DNA of 64,000 nucleotides from Salinisphaera shabanensis E1L3A (GTDB lineage: Bacteria > Pseudomonadota > Gammaproteobacteria > Nevskiales > Salinisphaeraceae), in NCBI RefSeq assembly GCF_000215955.2, contig NZ_AFNV02000018.1:31102-95101 (forward strand), read 5' to 3'. A model generated the notes under the pieces. The model worked only from the letters and a program-made list of their open reading frames with translations, searched no databases and was not told the DNA's origin. Of this stretch, positions 26,350 to 34,989 are shown piece after piece; within the stretch, counting starts at the first letter, position 1; every line of letters starts with the position of its first letter. Position numbers and translations under genes: made by a program.

Positions 26350-27639
26350 ATGGCGCTGCCGGCCGACAACGATACCCGTTTCTCCTGGCTGCTTATCGCC
26401 GTGTTCTGGGCAACGCTGGCGTTTGCGCTGCTGCCCGACGGCCTCGACTGGGCGCGCGACACGACCCTGGAGAACGCCCAGCAGGGTTCGCTGATCCGGC
26501 GCCTGCAATGGATGTCGCCCTTCATGATCTGCGCGCTCATCGTTTGGCTTCGACGCGGCGTGGCGTGGCGTGTTGTGCGCCACGTCGACCCATTTCTATT
26601 GCTGTTCGTCGGCTGGGCCATCCTCAGCCTGGGCTGGTCCGATTATCCGGACGTGACCGTGCGCAAGCTCGTGCTGCTGATCGGCACTCTCCTGATCGCG
26701 CTTGCATTTCAGGTCGCGGCCTGGCGCCCGGCGCGGCTACGCCAGCATACCCGTGCTTGTCTGACGGCCGTGGTCGTGGCATCGATCGTTGCCGTCTTCG
26801 TGATTCCGCATATCGCACGCGTGGCCGGCTACGACAACGCCTGGACCGGTATCACTCGCAGCAAGAACCATCTGGGCATGGCCGCAGGTTTGATGATGGT
26901 GCTGTGGATGCATGGGTTCGCGATCGGTGAGGTACGCGCGCTGCCCGCGCTGGCCTGGGCGGCGCTCGCGGCGCTAACCCTGATCATGGCGCGCAATGCC
27001 ACGGCCCTGCTGTGCGTAGTGGCCGTACTGCCGCCCCTATGGCTGTTCTTTCGACCGGTCGTCTCGCTACGCAGGCTGTTCTTGCGAAGTATGCTTGCGC
27101 TCGCGGCGGTCATCGTCAGCACCTGCTTCGTCGTGCTTGTTACCTACGGCGTGCCCGGTTGGCGCGATATCGTTTCGCCTGTGGCAAACGCGGTCGGTCG
27201 CGATGTGACGTTTACCGGACGCCTGGAAATCTGGCGGCTCGTGTATGCCGAAGTCGTGAAACATCCCTGGCTGGGGACCGGCTTTCAGGCGTTCTGGCTT
27301 GGCGCGGGCGGCCCGGCCCCCTGGGTGACACAGGATCTTTACGGCGGGCTCTGGCAGGCGCACAACGGCTATCTGGATGTGGTCAACGAACTGGGGATTT
27401 CGGGGCTGCTTCTTGCGCTGGGTTTCTGGGCCAACACGATTCGCCGTGGCGTGACATTGTTGCCTGCGTGGCGTGCGGAAGCCGCCTGGGTACTGGCATT
27501 CATGGTGTTCCTGGCGATCGCCAATATCGCTGAATCCAGTTTTTTCCGACCGATCCATTTCATGTTTCTGCTATCGATCCACGCGAGCCTTGCGCTTGCA
27601 CGCCTGCGCGCGATCGATCCTTCGGATGAATCGCAATGA
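26350..27639 (+). CDS. O-antigen ligase/polymerase family membrane protein
   Basis: A 429-residue protein with about 10-12 predicted membrane helices and the Wzy_C/O-antigen ligase pattern. A long periplasmic loop in the second half holds GRLEIWRLVYAEVVKHPWLGTGFQAFW and the conserved HNGYLDVVNELGI. It is the best candidate for the polymerase of this polysaccharide, since no other Wzy is present. An in-frame TTG at 26341, overlapping the previous stop, could also be the start; neither has an obvious Shine-Dalgarno. Confidence 0.82.
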   Translation: MALPADNDTRFSWLLIAVFWATLAFALLPDGLDWARDTTLENAQQGSLIRRLQWMSPFMICALIVWLRRGVAWRVVRHVDPFLLLFVGWAILSLGWSDYPDVTVRKLVLLIGTLLIALAFQVAAWRPARLRQHTRACLTAVVVASIVAVFVIPHIARVAGYDNAWTGITRSKNHLGMAAGLMMVLWMHGFAIGEVRALPALAWAALAALTLIMARNATALLCVVAVLPPLWLFFRPVVSLRRLFLRSMLALAAVIVSTCFVVLVTYGVPGWRDIVSPVANAVGRDVTFTGRLEIWRLVYAEVVKHPWLGTGFQAFWLGAGGPAPWVTQDLYGGLWQAHNGYLDVVNELGISGLLLALGFWANTIRRGVTLLPAWRAEAAWVLAFMVFLAIANIAESSFFRPIHFMFLLSIHASLALARLRAIDPSDESQ

Positions 27640-29081
27640 TCAACCGACTCGGCGTCCTGGGTGGTTCCATTCTTGCCAGACGGCTCGCCCTGGGCTGCGT
27701 GTTATCACTGGCCGCCGGATCGGCAAGCGCTGCCCTCACCGCCGAGGTGATCCTGCCGCCGATCGAGGCGGCCGAGGCCAATGCCAGCGTATTCGCCACC
27801 CCGCTCGCCGCCACCGGTTCGAGCGTTTATACCGTCAACGTCGAGCCCGGCACACGCGCCGTGCCGTTACACCACTTCGGCTTTCATACCGTCGTGCGAA
27901 AAGGCGTGCGCGATGCCGACGGCCGCTGGTCGTGGCGCTCGCACCTGCTCGATGCCGATACCGCGAATGACCCTTATCACACCGCGGCGTCGATCGGGCT
28001 CGACCGCAAAGGCTTCGTGCATGTCGCCTACGACATGCACAACCTGCCCTGGCAATATTCGGTCTCGGCACAACCGGAAGCTATCGACCGTTTCGTCTTT
28101 CGTGGCCAGCGTGTTTCCGAGAAAGCGCGCTGGGGCAGCCAGAACAGACGCGTCGAGTTCCCTGCGCCGGGCACCGCCGCCATTCCGGGCACCCAGGTCA
28201 CCTATCCATCGTTCTTCAACGATCGTGACGGTCGGCTCTATGTCACCTATCGCTATGCCGTGCGCCCGGCGCGGACATGGTCACAACGACTGTTCTCCGG
28301 TGGACTTGCCCGCTATGACGAGACCTCCCGTAGCTGGAACGCCATTGGCGGCGATTTGAGCGTGGGCCGCGACGACATCCAACTGCCGCCTGGTCGTGCG
28401 GAGTATGTCAGCCAACCGTTCATCAGCGAGCCGGGCTGGTGGGTCTATCAGATGCGCCTGGCCTTCGACGCCGACAACGGCATGCATGTGGCCTGGCTCT
28501 GGCGCCGTGGTGACTCTGGCGTAGATCAGAACTTCGCCAGCTATGCGTATATGCCTGCCGGCAGCGATACGGCCTATAACGCGGCGGGTAAGCGCTACCA
28601 GCTGCCTATCGATCTCGCCGCGGCCAGCCGTGTGGCGCCGCGACGTATCGCCGAGCTGGCGCCGGATGGTCTCTATAGCCCGGCCCGTATCAGCGTCAGC
28701 GCAGACGGCCACCCGGTGGTCGCGCTGCAGTCGGTGCACGGGCCGCGTTATCGATCCCGGCTCGCGGATGGTCAGTGGTCCGATCCCGAGCCCGTGCCGA
28801 ATCAGGCATTCGAACAGCACTACGACGCCAGTGGCCATGAGTGGGCGTTCGCGACCGGACTGACGGTATTGCGTCGCACGGTCGACCGCAGTGGCCGCCC
28901 CACGGGCGCATGGCAAACGCTCTACAAGGGCGATGCACGCGACGGGACTGCGCTGTGTCATACTCGGGCCATCCCGGCGCCCGAAGGCAGCGGTGCGGTG
29001 TTCTATATCCACGCCAATGTGCTCGACGACGGCAAGTGTCGCGACGATCGCGTGACGATTGTCCGGCTGAGTACGCAATAA
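27636..29081 (+). CDS. Secreted BNR-4 repeat protein, possible polysaccharide lyase
   Basis: This 481-residue protein has a Sec signal peptide (LALGCVLSLAAGSASA, cut near residue 33). The rest looks like a BNR-4-type beta-propeller: an HHFGFHT stretch, DPYHTAASIGLDRKGFVHVAYDMHN, and later repeats (RLAFDADNGMHVAWLWR; RISVSADGHPVVALQSV). In characterised families this fold includes ulvan lyases (PL24/PL25) with His and Tyr catalysis, so an exopolysaccharide lyase that trims or releases the polymer is plausible. It could instead be a non-catalytic binder. It overlaps the preceding polymerase by 4 bases, so it is part of the synthesis operon. Confidence 0.65.
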   Translation: MINRLGVLGGSILARRLALGCVLSLAAGSASAALTAEVILPPIEAAEANASVFATPLAATGSSVYTVNVEPGTRAVPLHHFGFHTVVRKGVRDADGRWSWRSHLLDADTANDPYHTAASIGLDRKGFVHVAYDMHNLPWQYSVSAQPEAIDRFVFRGQRVSEKARWGSQNRRVEFPAPGTAAIPGTQVTYPSFFNDRDGRLYVTYRYAVRPARTWSQRLFSGGLARYDETSRSWNAIGGDLSVGRDDIQLPPGRAEYVSQPFISEPGWWVYQMRLAFDADNGMHVAWLWRRGDSGVDQNFASYAYMPAGSDTAYNAAGKRYQLPIDLAAASRVAPRRIAELAPDGLYSPARISVSADGHPVVALQSVHGPRYRSRLADGQWSDPEPVPNQAFEQHYDASGHEWAFATGLTVLRRTVDRSGRPTGAWQTLYKGDARDGTALCHTRAIPAPEGSGAVFYIHANVLDDGKCRDDRVTIVRLSTQ

Positions 29082-29082
29082 C

Positions 29083-30240
29083 GTGTCGATGCGCGTACTC
29101 ATTCATGCCCCCTGGCCCGCCGAATACACGGCCGAACTCGCAGCCGCGCTGGGCGCGCGCGACGACATCGAACGTCTGTGTCTGGTCGTGCGCCGCGATT
29201 TTGCCTATGCAGAGGCCGCCGGCTGTGCCGTGGCGCGCTGTTATCCCGCGGCACGGATCAAGCGCGGCCGCTTGCAGAAACTCACGGCGCATGCGGTCGC
29301 GCTGGCACGCACCGCGGCCTGTATCTGGCGTGAACGCCCGGATGTCCTGCATGTTCAGGCTCTGCACCAGCCGCTGCTCGACTGGCCGCTGCTCGTCATC
29401 GCGCGTCTGCGCGGGGCACGACTGGTGTGGACCGCGCACAACAGCCTGCCGCACGAGAGCGGTCGCTTCGATGCCGCGCTGTTTCGCCGCATTTATCGCC
29501 ATGTCGATGCCGTGATCGCCCATACGCGTTTCACCGCCGACACCCTGGTCCGCGAACTCGATGTCCGTAACGCGAAAGTGCATGTAATCGCCCACGGCCC
29601 GCTCACACTCGGCGCAGCGCCGGCACCGGCGCGGGACCAGGCGCGCCGGGCGCTGGGCATCGCCGACGATACGTTCATGCTGCTACTGTTCGGCCGGCTG
29701 CGCCCCTACAAGGGCCTCGACCTGCTGCTGGCGGCGCTCGACAGACTGCAGGACCCCTATATGCATCTGGTCGTGGCCGGCGAAGATGCTTTCGGCGATG
29801 CCACAGGCCAGCTGCAAGGACGTGATGACGTCAGCGCGGATCTGCGCCGCGTGGACGATGAAAGCACGGCTCGGTATTTCGCTGCAGCCGATCTGGTGGT
29901 GCTGCCCTATCGGCGTATCGATCAATCCGGTGTGCTAATGCTGGCGCTCACGTATCGCAGCGCCGTGTTGGCCAGTGATATCGGCGGGTTGGCCGAATCC
30001 ATCGATAACGAACGCACCGGGTTTCTGCTCGACCCGGTCGATGCCGAAACGCTCGCGGCACGGCTGGCCGATATCAAATCCCGCCCGGACGCACTGGCCG
30101 ATGTCCGCCGCCAGATCGCCGCGGACGAAGACGGCCAGCGTGGCTGGCCGACCCTGGCCGAACGTACCGCAGACGTTTATCGAAGCGCCATCTCGCGCGG
30201 CGGCGCAAGCTCCAACACCGATCAATCAAGAAGACCATGA
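29083..30240 (+). CDS. Glycosyltransferase, GT4 (GT-B fold)
   Basis: A cytoplasmic glycosyltransferase of up to 385 residues. The GT-B fold shows as an N-terminal domain (MRVLIHAPWPAEY, DVLHVQAL, VWTAHNSLPHESGR) and a GT4 C-terminal domain. The latter includes LLFGRLRPYKGLDLLLAALDRL, AADLVVLPYRRIDQSGVLMLAL and IGGLAESIDNERTGFL. The GTG at 29083 is two codons before an ATG at 29089; either may start. Sugar donor and acceptor cannot be assigned. It begins one base after the preceding stop codon. Confidence 0.88.
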   Translation: MSMRVLIHAPWPAEYTAELAAALGARDDIERLCLVVRRDFAYAEAAGCAVARCYPAARIKRGRLQKLTAHAVALARTAACIWRERPDVLHVQALHQPLLDWPLLVIARLRGARLVWTAHNSLPHESGRFDAALFRRIYRHVDAVIAHTRFTADTLVRELDVRNAKVHVIAHGPLTLGAAPAPARDQARRALGIADDTFMLLLFGRLRPYKGLDLLLAALDRLQDPYMHLVVAGEDAFGDATGQLQGRDDVSADLRRVDDESTARYFAAADLVVLPYRRIDQSGVLMLALTYRSAVLASDIGGLAESIDNERTGFLLDPVDAETLAARLADIKSRPDALADVRRQIAADEDGQRGWPTLAERTADVYRSAISRGGASSNTDQSRRP

Positions 30241-30250
30241 AGATGCCGGC

Positions 30251-31468
30251 ATGAGCGCCCAGACCCAAGCAAACGAGCACGCGCCCACCCGCGCCCACGT
30301 GCTGATCATCGTCGAGAACCTGCCGTTGCCTTTCGACCGGCGTGTCTGGCAACAGGCCGGCGCATTGCGGGATGCGGGCTATGCGGTATCGATCATCTGC
30401 CCGACCGCCGAAGGCTATCGGGAGCGCTATGTCGAAATCGACGGCATCGCCATTCATCGTCACCCGCTGCCGAACCTGCCCGGCGCTGGCTGGGCGTATC
30501 CGCTGGAATATGCCGCAGCGTTGTTCTGGCAGCTGCGCTTGACGACACGTATCGCCCGCCGGCGGCGCGTCGACGTGATCCATGCCTGCAACCCGCCCGA
30601 CACCATCTTTCTCGTGGCCGGGCTCGCACGGCCTTTCGGCGTACGCTTCCTGTTCGATCATCACGACCTCTGCCCGGAGCTGTTCGTGGCGAAGTTCGGG
30701 CGCAGCGGGGTGATGTATCGCCTGATGCGCGCGCTGGAGCGCGCCACCTTCGCGCTCGCCAAGGTATCGATCGCGACCAACGACTCGTTCAAGCAGATTG
30801 CCTGCACGCGCGGCGGCATGGCCGAGGAAGACGTTTTCGTGGTGCGTAGCGGGCCCAACCTCGACCGTATCCGGGCCCTCGATCCCGACCCGTCCTTGCG
30901 CAAGGGGCGCGCCCATCTGGTCGGTTATGTCGGTGTCATGGGCGAACAGGAAGGTTTGGACGATCTGCTGCGTATGGTCGCCGATATCGTGCATGAGCGC
31001 GGGCGCACGGATATCCAGTTCTGCCTGGTCGGTTTTGGCCCGTCGTTGAAGAGCCTGCGCACGCTCGCAAAACAGCTGCTCATCGACGAATACGTGGATT
31101 TCCCGGGCCGTCTGGACGGCGATGCACTCATGCGTGTGCTCTCGTCGGCCGATATCTGTATTAGCCCTGATCCCAAGAACGAGATGAACGACCATTCCAC
31201 GATGAACAAGATTCTGGAATACATGGCGCTGGGCAAGGCGCTTGTCCAGTACGACCTCATCGAAGGCCGCGCCTCGGCGGCCGATGCGGCGCTGTATGCC
31301 CGTGCCGGTGATCGTCGTGATTTCGCTGACAAGATACTCGAGCTGATCGATGACCCGGCGCTGCGACAGCAACTGGGTGATATCGGCCGACGCCGTATCG
31401 AGGACCTGCTCGCCTGGCATCACGAAGTGCCGAAGCTGCTGGCGGCCTACGACCGCGTGCTGTCATGA
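30251..31468 (+). CDS. Glycosyltransferase, GT4 (WbuB-like)
   Basis: From the ATG at 30251 the protein has 405 residues. This start is preferred because in-frame sequence upstream lies inside the previous gene. N-terminal features are VLIIVENLPLPFDRRVWQQAGAL and IHACNPPDTIFLVAGLARPFG. The C-terminal domain has LVGYVGVMGEQEGLDDLLRMV, ADICISPDPKNEMNDHSTMNKILEYMALG and the donor-site Glu in EGRASAADAA. These match GT4 enzymes common in exopolysaccharide clusters. The sugar is unknown. Confidence 0.88.
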   Translation: MSAQTQANEHAPTRAHVLIIVENLPLPFDRRVWQQAGALRDAGYAVSIICPTAEGYRERYVEIDGIAIHRHPLPNLPGAGWAYPLEYAAALFWQLRLTTRIARRRRVDVIHACNPPDTIFLVAGLARPFGVRFLFDHHDLCPELFVAKFGRSGVMYRLMRALERATFALAKVSIATNDSFKQIACTRGGMAEEDVFVVRSGPNLDRIRALDPDPSLRKGRAHLVGYVGVMGEQEGLDDLLRMVADIVHERGRTDIQFCLVGFGPSLKSLRTLAKQLLIDEYVDFPGRLDGDALMRVLSSADICISPDPKNEMNDHSTMNKILEYMALGKALVQYDLIEGRASAADAALYARAGDRRDFADKILELIDDPALRQQLGDIGRRRIEDLLAWHHEVPKLLAAYDRVLS

Positions 31469-32406
31469 GCGGGTGTGATCTTAAGCCGAGCCAGCCGCCG
31501 TCGATTCTGGTGATTTCACCGGTGCGCGACGAAGCACGATTCATCGAGGCAGCAATCGATAGCCTTAGCGCGCAAACGATACGGCCGACGGCCTGGGTGA
31601 TCGTCAACGACGGCTCGAGCGACGACACCGCTGCAATCGCCAGGTCGCGAGCGGCCGAGACCGATTTCATTCATGTGGTGGACAAGCCGGATCGCGGTCA
31701 CCGCCAGGTCGGCTCCGGCGTGATCGAGGCCTTCAATTACGGTCTCGCAGCCGCCCCGGTGAGCGACTGGGACTTCATCGTCAAGCTAGATGCGGATATC
31801 ACCTACGGCCCACGCTATATCGAACGCATGCTCGCCGAATTTGCCGCGGACGAAAAACTGGCTGCGGTGTCGGGACGGGTGTACCGGCCCGAGCCGGGCG
31901 GCGATGTCGAGGAACGCAAGAGCCCCGACATGGTGTGTGGGCCCTTCAAGTTCTATCGACGCGCAGCCTTCGAAGCCATCGGTGGCTTCGAGCAGACGCT
32001 GCAATGGGACGGCATCGATATCCACCGCGCCCGCATGACCGGCTGGCGTACCCGCAACATCTCCGATCCCGATGCCCGCATCCATCATCATCGGCTGATG
32101 GGGTCGTCGCAGGTGAGCATCGTCCACGGCCGGCTACGCTGGGGGCGCGGCATTCATTTCATGGGCTACCACCCGGCCTATGCGGTCGCATCGGGCGTCT
32201 ATCGCATGCGTGACTGGCCCTATGTGGTGGGCGGACTGCTGATTATTGCTGGCTATTTCAGTGCAGCCGCGCGCGGTGCCGAGCGTTATCCCGATCCCGC
32301 CTTTCGGGCCGATCTGCGTCGTTGGCAGCGGCGGCAGCTCGCCGGGCTGCCGCGCGCTCTACTGCGTGCGGGGCTGCGTCGCGGTAGTAAAAGGCGCGGG
32401 CCATGA
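31465..32406 (+). CDS. Glycosyltransferase, GT2 (GT-A fold)
   Basis: A 313-residue GT2 enzyme with no strong membrane helix except a weak one near 252-268. The nucleotide-sugar motifs are VIVNDGSSDDTAAIA (about 45-59) and the metal-binding DxD in VKLDADITYGPRYIE. A candidate catalytic acidic segment is QWDGIDIHRARMTGW. It overlaps both neighbours by ATGA-type junctions. Sugar specificity is unknown. Confidence 0.87.
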   Translation: MSGCDLKPSQPPSILVISPVRDEARFIEAAIDSLSAQTIRPTAWVIVNDGSSDDTAAIARSRAAETDFIHVVDKPDRGHRQVGSGVIEAFNYGLAAAPVSDWDFIVKLDADITYGPRYIERMLAEFAADEKLAAVSGRVYRPEPGGDVEERKSPDMVCGPFKFYRRAAFEAIGGFEQTLQWDGIDIHRARMTGWRTRNISDPDARIHHHRLMGSSQVSIVHGRLRWGRGIHFMGYHPAYAVASGVYRMRDWPYVVGGLLIIAGYFSAAARGAERYPDPAFRADLRRWQRRQLAGLPRALLRAGLRRGSKRRGP

Positions 32407-33797
32407 TGAAGCTCGGTACCCGTACATTTTCGGCACCGATTTTCCATGGGTTGATCTATGGCGGGCTGAGCACCGCCCTGCTGCTGCTGATCGCGACGTT
32501 CTCCGAACAGGGCGTCAGTGAAAACGATCGTGAACTCGCCGCACTGGCGTTCGTGACCATCGGCCTGGTGTTCAGCCGCTACAACCTGATCTGGAAGTGG
32601 CATGTCGGGCGCGCCGGATCGATCGGCACCGGCGTCATGATCAGCTGGTTTCTGTGTGCTGCGGGACTGGTATTCCTGGGCTTTCTGACCCGGCGCACCG
32701 GCGAATACGAGCGCCGCGTGATCCTGCTCTGGCTCGTGCTTACTCCCATGCTGTTCGTACTGGTGCATCACATCATTCGGTATGCCTTCTTCCGGTTCTT
32801 TCCGGATTCCATGAAATCGCGCACCGCGGTCATCGTATTCGTGAGCGAAGACGCACAACGCCTGGCCCATATTCTCGGCGCGCTCGACGTGCCCAAATTT
32901 CGGCTTCTGGGTTTCTTCGAGGACCGAAGCCCCGAACGCGTCGGTCATCGCAAGGAAGATCGCCCCGTGCTTGGCGGTACCGGCGACGTGGTCGACTACG
33001 TCAACCGACACAGCGTCAACGTCGTTTTCGTGGTATTGCCGCTGGAAGGTGCCGACCGTGCCACCGATATCGTTCGCCAGCTCGGCGATACCACGGCATC
33101 GATCTATTTCATGCCGACGTCGCCCCTGTTTCGAAGCGACCAGCTACAGTTCGCGAATATCGGCGGCGTGCCGGTGTTCTCCTTCAGCGAAACGCCGTTC
33201 TTCGGCGCGGACGGCGCGCTCAAGCGGCTCATGGATATTCTGTTTTCGGCCAGCGTCCTGATCGTGCTGTCACCGTTGCTGCTGCTCATTGCAGCCGTGA
33301 TATGGCTCACATCCGGGCGCCCTGTCCTGTTTACCCAGCAGCGTTATGGCCTGGATGGGCGCCGGATCAAGGTGCACAAGTTCCGTACCATGCATGTCAC
33401 GCCCGACGATGGCACGGTCGCGCAAGCCACACGCGACGATCCGCGTGTGACGCCTATCGGGCGTCTGCTGCGCCGGACATCGATCGACGAGCTACCGCAG
33501 TTCTGGGACGTATTGCGCGGAGACATGAGCGTGGTCGGTCCGCGTCCGCACGCCGTCGAGCACAACGAAACCTATCGAGCACTGATTGAACGCTATATGC
33601 TGCGTCATAAGGTGCGCCCCGGCCTGACCGGGCTTGCCCAGATCAACGGCTTGCGCGGCGAGATCCATATGCTCGAATCCATGGAACGCCGGGTCGAGTT
33701 CGACCTGCGTTATATCCGCACCTGGTCTCCCGGGCTCGATGTCTACATCATACTGCGCACTATCGCGCTAATCTTTCGCGATCGTGCGGCGTATTGA
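32403..33797 (+). CDS. WcaJ-type undecaprenyl-phosphate glycosyl-1-phosphate transferase
   Basis: This enzyme would start the repeat unit by placing a sugar-1-phosphate on undecaprenyl phosphate. It has 464 residues: four N-terminal helices, a nucleotide-binding-like middle domain (FRLLGFFEDRSPERVG), another helix (SASVLIVLSPLLLLIAAVIWL) and the polyprenol sugar-phosphate transferase catalytic domain. That domain includes VHKFRTMHV, LLRRTSIDELPQFWDVLRGD, MSVVGPRPHAVEHNE and KVRPGLTGLAQINGLRG. It is the only initiating transferase in the locus; glucose or galactose is typical of the family. Confidence 0.93.
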   Translation: MMKLGTRTFSAPIFHGLIYGGLSTALLLLIATFSEQGVSENDRELAALAFVTIGLVFSRYNLIWKWHVGRAGSIGTGVMISWFLCAAGLVFLGFLTRRTGEYERRVILLWLVLTPMLFVLVHHIIRYAFFRFFPDSMKSRTAVIVFVSEDAQRLAHILGALDVPKFRLLGFFEDRSPERVGHRKEDRPVLGGTGDVVDYVNRHSVNVVFVVLPLEGADRATDIVRQLGDTTASIYFMPTSPLFRSDQLQFANIGGVPVFSFSETPFFGADGALKRLMDILFSASVLIVLSPLLLLIAAVIWLTSGRPVLFTQQRYGLDGRRIKVHKFRTMHVTPDDGTVAQATRDDPRVTPIGRLLRRTSIDELPQFWDVLRGDMSVVGPRPHAVEHNETYRALIERYMLRHKVRPGLTGLAQINGLRGEIHMLESMERRVEFDLRYIRTWSPGLDVYIILRTIALIFRDRAAY

Positions 33798-34959
33798 ACT
33801 TCACTACGTTCTGGCCGTCTCGATCGTGGCACTGCCGTACAGTGCCGGCGCAGCCGAGCTGCGTTTGTCGCCCTATGTCGAAACCGGCATAAGCCGCGAT
33901 AGCAATCTTTATGCCGCACCGGAAGCCGAACGTGAGGCGGATACGCAGCGGCGTGCTACGGTCGGCGCCGATGCGCGCTGGGGTATGTCCCGCCAGGAGC
34001 TATCGCTGCATATCGATCTGAGCCGTCTGAACTACGTCAAGAATACACGGCTGGACCATACCGCGTATCACGGCAACTTCGTATGGAACTACGAGATCGG
34101 CAATGCCTTCAGGGGTCAGCTCTATTACAACCGCTCACGTGAGCTCACCGGATTCGAAAATCGCAACAGCCGTGCCCAGGATTTCATTCGTCTGAGCAAC
34201 CCGGGCGTGGAAACCACGCTCGCGGTCACTCCGCACTGGCAGGTGGTGGGCGGCGTCGACTACAGGATGCGCCGGCATACGCTCGACAGCGAGCGCCGCT
34301 ACGATCGCAACGAGGCGGAGTCCCGTCTTGCCCTGCGTTACATCGGTGCGCGCGGCGCGACCTTCACCGCTGGCGTCCAGCGTATCGACGGCCGTTATCC
34401 CGAACGCAACCCGAATGACGTATTGGCGCGTCGTTTTGTCCAGCACGAACCGTTCGGTCGACTGGACTGGCGTTTTTCCGGAATTTCCCGTGTCCAGTTA
34501 CGGGCCGGCTATGCCCATCGCGACAACCGGGGCGGTCAATCCGAGGATTACAGTTCGCCCACCGCGCGTCTGCGATACATTCGCGACATATCCGCGAAGA
34601 CCCAGCTCAGCTTCGCACTCTCACAGGATATCTATTCGGCCGACAACGTCGACGCCAACGCGGTCCGCAATCGCGGCGCGCGCGTGGAACTCAACTGGGA
34701 ATACAGCCCCGCGATCGCAGTCACGGCACATGCCGGCTGGGACCGTCGCGACTACCAGCTCACCTCGACCGCCGAGGATCGGCGCAACGACGAAGTTCGA
34801 GACTACGGTCTGGATCTGACGTGGAGCCCGTTACGCCAGGTCTCCTTCATTGCCAGCGGCCAACGTGTGATTCGCGAGTCGAACCAGCCCGAGTTCGGGT
34901 ATCGGGAATGGATCGGCGGCGTGGCCGTACGGATAACGCTGGACCCCGAACCGCGCTGA
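33784..34959 (+). CDS. Outer-membrane beta-barrel protein of the exopolysaccharide locus
   Basis: A 391-residue protein with a GTG start that overlaps the transferase by 14 bases. A signal peptide ends near GAA (about residue 23). The rest alternates hydrophobic and polar residues with many aromatic-ended strands (FRGQLYYNRSREL, VVGGVDYRMRRHTLD, QLRAGYAHRDNRGGQ, SFALSQDIYSADN). It ends in a strand near WIGGVAVRITLD. It resembles the BBP2_2/EpsL-type barrels found with exosortase-linked polysaccharide loci. A role as a secretion pore is inferred. Confidence 0.7.
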   Translation: MRRIELHYVLAVSIVALPYSAGAAELRLSPYVETGISRDSNLYAAPEAEREADTQRRATVGADARWGMSRQELSLHIDLSRLNYVKNTRLDHTAYHGNFVWNYEIGNAFRGQLYYNRSRELTGFENRNSRAQDFIRLSNPGVETTLAVTPHWQVVGGVDYRMRRHTLDSERRYDRNEAESRLALRYIGARGATFTAGVQRIDGRYPERNPNDVLARRFVQHEPFGRLDWRFSGISRVQLRAGYAHRDNRGGQSEDYSSPTARLRYIRDISAKTQLSFALSQDIYSADNVDANAVRNRGARVELNWEYSPAIAVTAHAGWDRRDYQLTSTAEDRRNDEVRDYGLDLTWSPLRQVSFIASGQRVIRESNQPEFGYREWIGGVAVRITLDPEPR

Positions 34960-34989
34960 GCATAGCGGGATCGAAGGCCCGGCCGCCTG

